From Brasenia schreberi (taxonomy: Eukaryota > Streptophyta > Magnoliopsida > Nymphaeales > Cabombaceae), in the NCBI GenBank assembly GCA_036023115.1, contig JAYKKT010000047.1, positions 2,596,501 to 2,660,500 on the forward strand: a DNA stretch of 64,000 nucleotides. Reading direction: 5' to 3'. How positions within the stretch are numbered: position 1 is the first letter of the stretch; each line of letters opens with the position of its first letter. Made by a program: the position numbers and the translations under genes. The notes under the pieces are model-generated. The model did no database searches, was not told where the DNA came from, and saw only the letters and a program-made list of their open reading frames with translations. Positions 35,640 to 46,836 of the stretch are shown here, piece after piece.

Positions 35640-37430
35640 TCAACTTTGAGTTTTTCATAACTTGATTTTATTATTTTCAGAACCAGATCAGAGACAAATA
35701 TATAATTTCTCCTATTTTCCTACCCCTATAATTTCCCAAAATTTCAAGGGCGAACTAAGAATTTTATCTATTTATAAAAATTTTGATTATTAAATTTTGA
35801 AATATCAATTATTAATTTAGAAAATACTGTTAATATATAACAAATCTAGAAAACTAAATATTCATTATTAAGTCTAAATTTACATTTAAACTGCATAATA
35901 GAATTTTTTTTAGTGGATACGTCTAAATTATAAAATTCAATTTTTCAGTAGAATAACAATGTAAAACTTCAAATAATAATCAGTTGAATGTATTTATTTC
36001 ATAATTTTTCATATCAATATCATGGTGATTCTTCGGATATCATAAAATCTCAATCCTAGATATGCAAAAATACAACTATGTTGTCCAATAAAATTACAAA
36101 TATAAATCAAAATTCATATTCGCTTAATATATGAACATTAAGACAATAAAAAAATTATTACAAATAACCTAAACTTAATCATTTCGTCACCTAATTAATA
36201 GTCAAAGTTAATTTCTTATTCTATAATCATTCTTCTATTTGGATAAGAATAGCATTTAATTGCTATTTTGAGTTAAAATAGTCATTTACAAGGTTCTGTG
36301 GTTGTTGAAAATGAAATTAACTCAAAATGTCTTTAATATTATTAATAGACAGCAGCAACAATGTCAATTATTGTACCTTGCGATTATATACAAGTCTAAA
36401 TTTATTTAAAAGATAATGTTACAGATATGTCATCTAAATTGATTTTATAATTGAATATCTATTGGTTCTAATATTCAATAATTAATGCTTTAATTAATAT
36501 TAAACTAATCATCACTTTATAACTAAAGTTATATTTCTACCATCTCTTTTTATTATCTAATGTTATGACATTTAATATTTCACTCTTTATTAAATTAAAC
36601 TAATGTTTAATGGTAAATAAATGAAAATGACATAGTACTTATAACTTTACCAAAAATATCTATTGACTTAGATGAGAGTGAATGCTTACAGGCTTAAAAG
36701 CAATGAATGTGCTTACATAGTAACAAGAGAGGTTAACAGTGCACAGGCATACACACACATTACACACCAGGTTAGCGTCCATATGATATATATATATAGT
36801 TTTAATGTTGGAAATACATTGTTCTATGTCGAGTAAAAAATACATCTTGTATGGGATGTGGATTCAATGAGAAAATACCTTGATAAGAAAAAATATGGCG
36901 AATGTAATGTATATGTAACAATTGGTGTATGCGTATCTTGAGCTGATGTATGCAACATTTGATATAAAAAATATAAGAACTATTTAATTCTCATGAAGCT
37001 ATAGGCTGGCGTTAGATTTAGGTGTTTGCTTTTTTTCTTTGTTGATACTAACTAGTGAGATCCAAAAGAGATGCATTATATATTTAATTTAATGTGTGTT
37101 CTGTTTTTTTAATAATTATAATTATTTTTTTGAATTATAATTACCATGAATCATTTTTAATTAGAAAATTAGATTATTCAAATTAATATTTAGGAATATA
37201 TAAAATGATAAGTTAAATTTATTTTTTAATAAAGTATATTTGAGAAATAAATACGAAATTACACGTTATATAAATACAGTAAATTGATTTTTAACTTATC
37301 TCATCAACACAAAACTATCGTTGTATGAAATTTCATAATGGTACTGAGCAACATTATAAATAAATAGTATCCTATTGGAAGCAGATGTCATTTAATTTAA
37401 TCGCGACATTCAACCCGAATATTACGCTTA
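35640..37430. other. Very AT-rich block, no gene
   Basis: Long A/T runs with few G/C. There is no recognised exon, tRNA or transposon end. A short (TA)n(TG)-like patch lies near 36740-36800. This could be the 5' side or 5' LTR of the copia element, too decayed to see, or a separate AT-rich repeat. Confidence 0.5.
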
Positions 37431-39050
37431 AATTGATCCTTCATAAAAACAAAATAGGGACTTTTCAAGCCACAGATTTATTTTCCCAAGATAAATAATG
37501 CTTGCTCTTCTTTTCTGCCATGGGAATTCCACTTTATGGGCATTGCAGTTTCCAGTATTTAGTTCTGTGTTGTGTTGTAAAATACAAGTTGTATTGTGTA
37601 TCACGATACGATACAAGAGGTTATTTCGCCAGTATGAGTAATACACTCTGGTCTTATAAAAATAAGCCCTTCTGCTCTTGGAATGGGCAAAGATTTTGTC
37701 TCTTTTGACAAGAAAGACATCTTGGTTCAGGTGATCTCTCAAGAATAGCAACCAAACCCTATTAGAGTAAGCAATTTCTAAAGTTCTCATCAACAAAAAA
37801 ATAATTTCTTTTAGCAACTTATCAATTATGATCATGCCAGTTCTAATAGATTGCACAACTATCTCTGTCAGAGTTTAACAACTCCAAGGACAACTCAAAA
37901 CCTTCTCAACCGAGTTTCATATGCCCATAAATTAGATTAACTTAGAATAGTTCTTCATTTTTATTATTTTTTAAATATTTTAAAAAAATTATGATACACC
38001 CGTCTTATGGAGAAAAATGATATACGATATGATACACTACAAACAAATACGGTGCTTGCACTTGAGCCCATGAGAACTACAATATTTAAATTACAAACAA
38101 AGATACAACATATTTTACTGGTCAAGAGAAAAGAAGTCACGAGTCATGAATTGTCTTAAAGCATTTCATTTTGAAAGGAAGTAACGCTGGGGATGGAAAA
38201 CAAAAAATGGGTTCACAAAATGACAGAGAAACAAAGAAAATTTCAAATATAAGACTAATTATAAATGACCGGAAAAGCCGAGACTATGTGCTACATGGTT
38301 TATGTGTCATATTGACTGAAAAAGTAGTGCACTTTGTTTCCATCATTTGAAAGAGAACTTGTTAAGGAGCTCATTAAGAAGTATATAACTGAACGTTTCC
38401 TATTGATAGTATCGCAAAATACCGGTCCTTTCCGTGACCAAACTCATTATGAAAATAACGGTGTTTTCAGTAAGATCTGCTAGCAAGTATTGATGATCAA
38501 TCTGAAGCTTCAAAACCTAAATGTGAATCCCTAAGCGGCAAATTTTGTGATAATTATAGAGACGAATGAACTTCAATAAAGGAACCATAAAATATTAGGA
38601 AAATTCAATCCCTCAAGGATGAAGTTACTATATTTTGCCAAGTTCTACATGATCATTTGAAAATGACTTAATTCAACTTCCTGGGTTAGGGGCCTCCGGT
38701 ATCTTCCAGTTCACTTAAACCCTAGTTTTCCTAAACGGGAAGGAACAATTTAGACATATCTCGGATACATAAACAAAATTTTACCGAATTTCTGGAGATA
38801 ATCTATCAACCGACAAGAATAACAGCCAATAATCGACATGAAGGAGGCGTTTATATAGATCTCTGCATTATATCAGAAGTTCCAAGGGATTCATTAAATA
38901 CGAGAAACTCACCGATATAAGCCTCGAACACAATGGGTAAAATCGGTAGAGAACCTATAGTTCTGAAATTACGGCGCTTCTTCTTCTTCCTCAACATTCC
39001 CCTTGATGCAGCGCCGTGGAAGCCAATTCCAGATTTTCCCGCCAAGGGAG
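37430..39050. other. No confident gene
   Basis: A 142-codon minus-strand frame (37428-37856) has no motif. It includes GTATCACGATACGATAC-like sequence, echoed in inverted form near 38010-38035 (GATATACGATATGATAC), suggesting a MITE of about 450-500 bases. An AAACCCTAG (telo-box-like) motif lies near 38717. A 64-codon minus-strand frame at 38851-39045 is unrecognised. Confidence 0.35.
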
Positions 39051-39139
39051 TTTATTTAAAGAGCACCGACCCTACGAAGTCTGGGTCCGTTAATGAGGTC
39101 CGAACCATTTTAAACTTGTCACTAATAAGAAAGAGTTCA

Positions 39140-40640
39140 AGGTTAGGCGTCGCTGTTCGGGTCGTTTCGTGTTTCTCTTCAAGATGGCAGTTCCTTGTTT
39201 CGGGTCGTTTCCTACTTCTTGGTCTTCTCAAAATCAGGTTCTCTTGGCGGATGTTATATTGGCAAAATTTTCCTGTTTCGTGTCAGACTGTGCTCCGAGT
39301 GTTTCATGTTTGCTTAAAATTAGTCAACCTAAACTTGCCCAATTTTTTGCTTTACTTTTGGTGGATATGAACATGGATTTTTCAGGTTGTGTCCGTGTCA
39401 GGTTTAGTGTTGTCTTATAATGCCAGTGATGTTCAAGGCTGAGAGGTTAGAACTTTTAAGGACCGGATTGAGGTGTGCCAAATCTGACACATTCGGATAA
39501 GGAGCAATTGGATCAAGGCCAATACTGAGATCTGGATCAAAGAATGATACCTCTTGTGCCTGAATCAAACTAACCATTTGCATCTAGTGTATCTATGTAG
39601 CTGAAATTGGGTCCAAATTTCTTACTAGACGTTTCTCTCTAGTGGACATGATCTGGAATTCAGTGGGATATCCGACCCAAATAAGAATCCTTCACAACTG
39701 CTTATGGGTCCGATCTCATCAAACTGCTCTTCAATCTGCTGAAGCAAATGTCATGATTCGGGTCGTGCTCATGTCATGTCATTGCGTGTAGTTACGTATA
39801 ATTTTTTCGTGTATTTTAGATGGACATGAATCTACCTGTTTTTTCAGGTCACGTCTATGTCATGTTTTTTCCCTGGGTGTTATATTGTCAGCATTCGACA
39901 TGACCGGTTTCTGCTTTGTGGATCTAGGAATTGAAGTCGGATCTGGGACCTAGGTTCCTGTTTGAAACCGCTAGTTTTGGTCCTTGTTTGAGTCCGAAAC
40001 CGCTTGGAACCGGAAAGTTATTAAAATTGAATTTTTAAACAAAATAAAAAGATAAGAATTTACAGTTTGGAACCGTTGGTTAGGGTTCCAACCTAGTTCT
40101 AGTTCTATGGAAGGTGGAACCCAGACAGAACCGGGTGGTCCCTGGTTATTTGATTTATAGTCTGATTTAGTTCCGGATAGAACTAACGAGCCAGCTTCAA
40201 ATCAGCCCATCATTTCATATTTTAGTAGGGTCAACACCGCACAAGCGATCATTTAGAAAACTTGTGTTCCTCATTTGCTAAATAAAACTTGTAAAATCCA
40301 CTCTGTGCGTCATGATACACATGGCTGGTTCCAGTTTTTCATAGAACCAGTTCTTGGAAATGAACCAAGACTACGACAGTTCCATTTCCGGTTCAAAACC
40401 ATTGGTTCTGGTTCATGCTCCAGTTTGAGACCTGAACCATCTAAAACCGAAAAAACATTAGAAATTTTGAAATTCAAAAAAAGATGGAGGCAACGGTTCT
40501 GGTTCTGGCCCAATCTCCTACCATAATTGAATTGAGTGGTCTCATTATCGGGTTGATTTAACCGGTTTCAGTTCCATCTAGTTCTTGACCCGGTTTGATT
40601 CCGATTGTTCCAATCGAAAAGCAGATAGATCTTGTGAAAG
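39140..40640. repeat. TCGGGTCGT and GGTTC-type repeat relics
   Basis: The first half (39140-39900) carries GTCGTTTCGTGTTTC and TTTCAGGTCACGTC-type motifs as at 21180-21500. The second half (39930-40640) is the GGTTC/GAACC repeat with ACCGGTTTC motifs. The long frames are repeat by-products. No gene. Confidence 0.45.
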
Positions 40641-40831
40641 GAAAACCAAGCTCATGGACTCCAGCATGTGGTAGGTAGATTGTCCAAATTAAAACACTAG
40701 ATCACTACAAAGGAAGCTTACCTTTTCACCTTTTTGACAACTTAATGGAATTCCAGCACATCTTTTGATCTTATCTACCTTCTATTTGAGAAAAGTGATG
40801 GCTGAAAACTCCCTTGTCAAGAACTTTTTTT

Positions 40832-40958
40832 TTGTTACAAGAGGAGGCCAAAACCTAACTCATACACCCACAGATGTGCCTTCAAGGAGTCGAACTCCCC
40901 ACCAGCAGCAACGGCACTGGAGCACCCTGCCATTGAGCTAACGCTTTGGGTGTCCCTT
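40832..40958 (-). mobile_element. tRNA-derived SINE (family B)
   Basis: Starts TTTTTTTGTTACAAGAGGAGG. Reverse B box is GGAGTCGAACTCCCCACC and reverse A box is CTGCCATTGAGCTAACGC, followed by a GGTG end. One of the best preserved copies. Confidence 0.75.
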
Positions 40959-40959
40959 A

Positions 40960-42158
40960 TCAAGAACTTTGACTTTATTCAAACACTTGAGCCATATTTA
41001 TGAAGCCAAGTGATTTATACTGTTACTTAGAAGAAATTGAGGGATACACTACCTAACATCTACAACAAGTAAAGCATAAGGAAAACATCTCTTTAAAATA
41101 TTGCTTTCAAATTAAGTTTTAAATTAGTTTATGCTTCAAAAGATAGTATTGGGTGATTTTTAAAATACCACAATATATTTGGTGAAGTTTATGGTTGCAA
41201 TCATATTATAGTTTTAAAAGCTACTTATTTTAGTAATAATTATACTCATTAGTAGCATATGTAGTGATTGTAACTCATGATCATTTTGCATTAAGAGTCA
41301 GATACTTAGAGTGATAATTGTACATATTAGTAGTACATGTTGTCACTATAACTTATATGTATTTGGCAACTATATTATAAGATTAAGAGTCACCTTTTTC
41401 AGTGACAATTATGCTCATTAGTAATATGTCATGAGTTACTTTTTCGTCATATCTATATATAGTGATATTGTAAACAAGATTCATATAACTTTTCTCTCAT
41501 ATTACAAGTTATTTCTTACTTAGTTTTTTCAAGAGAGTTTGTATGCCCTAATGTAGTGCTAATTGAATTTGTAACATTATCATCTTTATTTTGTCGGTTT
41601 GTCTAAGACTCGGTTGCATTTGTGTACGACAAACAGAGGGTTTTCGTTGTATCTTGAAGGTGTTTGATGAGACTATTACATTCGATTATTTGATAATTGT
41701 GATAACAAATAAACCTAAAGATTAATATTTATCAAGTTTCAAATAATAATATTATCCTAACATTCTTTTTCAAGACTTAAATTCAATTTCTTAAGTACCG
41801 ATCACTCAAAACCCATATCATCTATACAAACTCAATACCAACAGATAGTGACTTTGCCGTACGAAAAAAATGAAAGACTCAAAGAATGGCAAAGGCCGAT
41901 AAAGCTTTTGCACACTTTGGTTAGTCCATAATTCATGATAACATTCTTTTTCAAGAATTAAATTCAATCTCTCAGTTGCTCCATTATCACATGTGGTTTA
42001 CAGTGGGGTACTCCATCCTAAAGACAGTTTTGGTGGTATACATATATAAGACAAAGGATATATATATACAGAGAAAATACAAGATCCTCTAAGAATGTAT
42101 ATTACCAATCCATTAAGGGAGATGGCATTTTCCATAAGAACCCTATCTTTTCCCCCTA

Positions 42159-42160
<2 letters not shown>
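40960..42160. other. AT-rich repeats, no gene; possible LTR relic
   Basis: 41220-41440 carries three imperfect units of about 90-100 bases built on AGTGATAATTGTACATATTAG-like sequence. 41590-41690 resembles a retrotransposon LTR leader. A 30-40 base direct repeat, TAACATTCTTTTTCAAGA..., occurs at about 41757 and 41939. No coding exon. Confidence 0.35.

Positions 42161-42235
<75 letters not shown>
42161..42235. repeat. (CT)n(TA)n microsatellite
   Basis: CTCTCTCTCT followed by an uninterrupted TA run of about 56 bases. Confidence 0.95.
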
Positions 42236-42238
<3 letters not shown>

Positions 42239-42795
42239 AATGTGTCATCATTGATTTTAACAATCCAATCCATCCAATAAAAAAGATGGATGATTGGCTT
42301 TAAAGAACAACAATGCACATTTGTACCTTTTCTTATTAAGAAAACAACTATTTACTTTCGATCTCGATTGACATCATTGAGGATGATTTAGACTGATCAC
42401 TATGTGCATAATACATGTAATTGTATTTGTACAGTAATGCACAAACACCAACTAATTTATTGGCATCAATAAACTATCACCATCTACAAGTTATACCAAC
42501 CCCCCTTCTGCACTTAAGCTTGGCACCAAACCCTAAGGCAGATACATCTTTCCAATAAACTACAATATACACACTTAGCTACTATACTTCCTAACGAGAC
42601 TATATACACATACAATTAGGTTTGATGTGTTCACCAATAGGACATATAATACTTGACTTTTCAGTTCAGTGATACCATTAGCTTCTAGCTATGCCGGGCC
42701 ACATCCAAGTTTCTTGTTTGAGATCTTTGCAGTGGGCTCAACCATGAAACTCAGCCTGGATCCGGGTGCATGCATCCCTTGAGCATCCTCATTTT
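42236..42795. other. 3' flank of the BT4-type gene
   Basis: AT-rich sequence that likely includes the 3' UTR of the minus-strand BTB/TAZ gene. No other gene is seen. Confidence 0.4.
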
Positions 42796-45700
42796 CTATG
42801 CCGATGCCGCGACAATGGACCCAGAAAAGGAATTGGCCGTGCCGGTGTTTTTGGCACCCAACACTTTGGTCACCAAGAGCTTCCATTTTATTTCATCCTT
42901 TTTGTTCTGTTGCTGCATTTTCTCCTTAAAGTGCCTGCAGAAACATTTGAAAAAGAAATGCAAGGATTAGGAATTTGAAATTGTACAAAGCCAGATGCAC
43001 GGCCCAGGCGATCGAACTCATGACCTTCAACTTGTTAAGCTGGCCCCTTGAGCTATTGCTAATTGTGCAAAACTACGGGTTCTTACCTGACCTTTCATAT
43101 CACCCCGAAAAACACGCTTAACAGTTGGCCACAGCAAAGATGTGGGCCTTTTTTTTTGCTAAAATGCGCACAGGTGAATAAACCTAACAATGTAAGGTTT
43201 GGCACTAATGGAAAATATGAAAATACCAAGATAAGTTAGCAATATTGTTGTAGATATTAGTAACTAGTGTTGTGCTCGGAGACGCATGAGTGTATGAGTG
43301 CGCACCTGCATAATGGAACCTTGCACGAGTCTGGGTCTGAGCAGATACGAGAGTGAAGCTCCAAGAGCTGCCACATTCTCTTGCAATGTACACACCCACC
43401 AGGGACTCTCGACTTGCACCCAGCAAAATGCCGAACCAGCGACTCGAGCCCCTTGCATGCCGGGAAACTACAGGGTGCTTTGCTCAAGCCGAGAACCATG
43501 TCTTGTGGCCCGATCGTCCGACACCCGTCTCTGCAAATATGAATCAAGGCCTCCATTGCTTCATATAACTGCATGTATATCTTCTGCTCCTCCACCTTCT
43601 TCATCCTCTCTCTCTTCCTCTGTAGCAAAGTAAAGCAAAACACAAGTGTTACATGAAGCTTCGGTAAGGCTCCAAGAGACTTCATGGGTTTATGAGAGTA
43701 GACCATCATAGTCTAATGTTGCTGTTCTCAAAGAAATATATGGCCAAGAATTGCTACTTGTGAAACTTCTGAAATTGAGACAAGTTACTATGAGATTGAA
43801 CAACATTCGACTCACCGAATCAGCTTCGACCAAGGACTCCAAGAACTCCTGTTCAAGTTTCGGATCACTTTGTTTCATTGTTTTCCATCCTTCAGTGGCC
43901 GAAACAAGTCTGAAACTTTTCAAGATGAAGCGATGGCAGAGAAGAGTCAGCCTTGGCACATCACAGAGTCGAGATAGCTGGTATATGTCTACCACATTAT
44001 CAATTGTAAGAAGGCCAGACTCTAGATGCCAAACACACAGTTGCTTCAATGCTGGAACGGCGAACACATGCGATAGGACCAGCAAATGTACTGCATATTT
44101 GTTCAGGTCTTCCTTCTCGTAGCTGCAAACATATACCACAATAGCAATATTTCATTTAAATTCTAACAAAAAATTACAGGAAAAATAAAATAAGCTGACT
44201 AAGATCACTGAGTCTGAGAGCTACACCTAAGTTCAGAAGCTTTCTATAATGATTTTGTTTTGTATGGACAGATCGATTTAGAAGCAACCCATCCCTAAGG
44301 CCATTTTTTCAGTGAACTATAAGGATCTCAGCCTATCTCGCCATGATCTTGGGATGGATGATGAATGGCCTTCTTTAAAGTGCATACTATTCGATTATCT
44401 ACAGTGTGAACATTTTATACCTTGAAGAGTAGAGGAAACGAATGAACACTTGCACAGCTTGATGGGGAACGCCGCGGATCCAGAATGATGGCCGGCGCCG
44501 GTGACCCTTTGACTGTTTGAGTATATTGTTCAACACTGGAGAAACCACACCCTGCCATAAGAAAGACCATAAAATCCTTATGAAGAGTTAATGAAAGAGG
44601 AAATCGACTCTTGGTAATGTCAATAAAGAGTTTGTAAATTTAACCAGCATGTGCTAACTTAACCAACTAAGTTAACAGCAGACTGCTCAATCACTGAGCT
44701 ACCAAAGGAAAATCAGAGAATAGCTTTCGCTTAGTTAGTCTATGACAACTGCTGCGCACCACCCAGGATACCGAACTCATGACCTTCAAGCTTGTGAGTC
44801 GACCATCAAGCCAACCGAGCTGTTGCTGTTAGAAAGACCCTTAACCACATGACACCAGGGTGTCTAACTCATGACCTTTTATCAAATAACCAACCACTTC
44901 GGGTTTGGATCAAAACAGGTCGATCCATACCTTCCCCGTTTTCCTCAGTTCATAATGCACAACCCTAATATTAGTATCTTTTTTTCGTTGCGAACACCAT
45001 AGCTTGCATAATTTATGTTTGTTTTCCTACAATTTTTTTTGTTACAAGAGGAGGCCGAAGCCTAACAAAACACCACCCTCAAGGATTCGAACTCCCCACC
45101 AGAGAACACCCTGCCGTTGAGGTAATACTCTTGGTGCTGTATTCCTATAATTTTGACACAATAATACTTGTTTTTTTTTCATACAATGGGGAAGCCGAAG
45201 CTGTTGCTGTTAGAAAGACCCTTAACCACATGACACCAGGGTGTCTAACTCATGACCTTTTATCGAATAACCAACCACTTCGGGTTTGGATCAAAACAGG
45301 TCGATCCATACCTTCCCCGTTTTCCTCAGGTCATAATGCACAACCCTAATATTAGTATCTTTTTTTCGTTGCGAACACCATAGCTTGCATAATTTATGTT
45401 TGTTTTCCTACAATTTTTTTTGTTACAAGAGGAGGCCGAAGCCTAACAAAACACCACCCTCAAGGATTCGAACTCCACACCAGAGAACACCCTGCCGTTG
45501 AGGTAACACTCTTGGTGCTGTATTCCTACAATTTTGACACAATAATACTTCTTGTTTTTTTTTTCATACAATGGGGAAGCCGAAGCCACACACACCCTGG
45601 TATCGAGCTCATGACCTTCAACCATGTGAGTCGATTCCCTACCCATGCAAGCTATTGCTATTTATGCACAATAATTACCTATTTTTTTATACAAACATAA

Positions 45701-46288
45701 ACGATACACCACAACAAAATGGCCACGCAGAGTGGGGAGCAACTCATTAGATGACATTAAGTCAGACTGCTATTGCGTTTTTCGGGGATCTCAGCCGTCC
45801 ATCTTCTTGGTGGTGGTCAGATGTTGCTTTCCAGGTCCCATTGTCATTGTTGGCCCAACATAAGTAAACACAACCGAGAGCCACCGTCCATCCCTAATAT
45901 TGACGGCTGAGATCTCAATACGAATTATCCTGTGAACCTATGCATTACCAGAGCTGCTCCCTATGCAATGTGGGCCAATCAACTATGACACGAAAAGTAC
46001 CAGAGGGGAGAAAGAGAGAGGGAGGCGCACCAGGATACATGAGTGCGCAGGAATGGTCAACCCAGATTCGGTTTTGATGCGTACATCGGCTCGGTGCCCC
46101 TCCATGAAGAGCCTGTCCCACATCGCCTTTGTTGCCGTCGGCACGCATGTATACGCTGCCGGAAATTTCTCGAACTGGTTTTGACTTCGCTTTGCCTGAA
46201 GCCGTCCCCTCGGCATAGGTGGTGGTTCTGGCACCCCGGAGTTCGTCGTCGAAGAGTGACATTTGTGTGAACTCTCAATCCACTCCAT
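42796..46288 (-). CDS. BT4: BTB/POZ and TAZ zinc-finger protein (BT4-type)
   Basis: Five minus-strand exons join in frame: 46288-46031, 44551-44421, 44122-43816, 43619-43306 and 42934-42796. They give 382 residues, the usual length of plant BT proteins. The BTB domain starts at [15 protein letters not shown] and continues through [19 protein letters not shown], followed by a BACK-like helical part ([20 protein letters not shown]). The TAZ finger has its Cys/His set: [43 protein letters not shown] and CKVPLCRHF. A basic C-terminus follows ([14 protein letters not shown]), the calmodulin-binding region in this family. BT proteins are CUL3 ubiquitin-ligase adaptors and nuclear regulators that bind calmodulin and bromodomain proteins. 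Intron 1 (about 1.48 kb) is filled with SINEs and a tandem duplication. The BT4 assignment rests on overall resemblance. Confidence 0.9.
42985..43078 (-). mobile_element. tRNA-derived SINE (family A) in BT4-type intron 4
   Basis: GCGATCGAACTCATGACCTTC carries the reverse B box and GGCCCCTTGAGCTATTGCTA the reverse A box. It lies between the last two exons of the BTB/TAZ gene, in the same orientation as the gene. Confidence 0.65.
44753..44826 (-). mobile_element. tRNA-derived SINE (family A), partial
   Basis: GGATACCGAACTCATGACC (B box, reverse) and CAAGCCAACCGAGCTGTTGC (A box, reverse). It sits at the left border of the 381-bp tandem duplication. Confidence 0.65.
45033..45141 (-). mobile_element. 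tRNA-derived SINE (family B)
   Basis: TTTTTTTTGTTACAAGAGGAGG start, AGGATTCGAACTCCCCACC (reverse B box, close to the tRNA consensus) and CTGCCGTTGAGGTAATAC (reverse A box). Confidence 0.75.
45412..45522 (-). mobile_element. tRNA-derived SINE (family B), duplicated copy
   Basis: Second copy produced by the tandem duplication. It differs from 45033-45141 at only a few bases (CCACACC for CCCCACC in the B box). Confidence 0.75.
45563..45672 (-). mobile_element. tRNA-derived SINE (family A)
   Basis: Begins TTCATACAATGGGGAAGCCG. Reverse B box is TATCGAGCTCATGACCTTC; the A box region is CTACCCATGCAAGCTATTGC. It forms the right border of the tandem duplication. Confidence 0.7.
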
Positions 46289-46777
46289 CCTCTCTCTCTC
46301 TCTCTCCAGCCACTGCCCAAGTAGAAAATCACGATTAGTTTGATCAGCCAGGTCGCTCAAAAAAAAGCAATGCTCTGAGAAGGAGAAGTGGCACATTCTA
46401 TCTTTCAAAAGCCTCACATTCCTTTTTCCAATTTGCAGGTTTTGTAGTTATCGAAGTGATCTCCAATGGTCAGTACAAGGTCACATCACATAATTTCCTT
46501 CTTTTTCGGTGTTAACACCCCCCCCCCCCCCCCCCCCCCACCTCTTAAAGAAATCAGAGAATACATCAAGGGTGTCAAGACCTGAAGATCACATTCCCTA
46601 CCAAGATTCCAACTCTCCAAGCATCCAATATCGTAGAATTGGAATCTTAAAAATCCTGTGTGTGTGTGTGTGCAGAAACGTGTGTGTTTGTGGTATTCAA
46701 TTCACGGAATCATATGTTTTATATGAATTATTCTCGTATTGCCAACCTAATATGATCAGGATGATATGATTCATGAA

Positions 46778-46836
<59 letters not shown>

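Larger units (their letters stand above)
44819..45584. repeat. Tandem duplication, two units of about 381-385 bp
   Basis: Unit 1 (44819-45199) and unit 2 (45200-45584) start GCTGTTGCTGTTAGAAAG and are nearly identical throughout, including a family B SINE (45033-45141; 45412-45522). Each unit ends in ACAATGGGGAAGCCGAAG, the beginning of a family A SINE. The junction at 45200 joins that beginning directly to the A-box end of a SINE, as expected if unequal exchange between two family A SINEs made the duplication. The whole lies in intron 1 of the BTB/TAZ gene. Confidence 0.9.

Noticed and set aside
37428..37856. 142-codon minus-strand frame
   Set aside because: No known motif, AT-rich, and overlaps a probable MITE with repeated GATACGATAC-like sequence.
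38933..39420. 145-codon plus-strand frame
   Set aside because: Its second half is the GTCGTTTCGTGTTTC-type repeat; no domain is recognised.
42095..42280. Ser-Leu then Tyr-Ile frame
   Set aside because: Translation of the CT/TA microsatellite.
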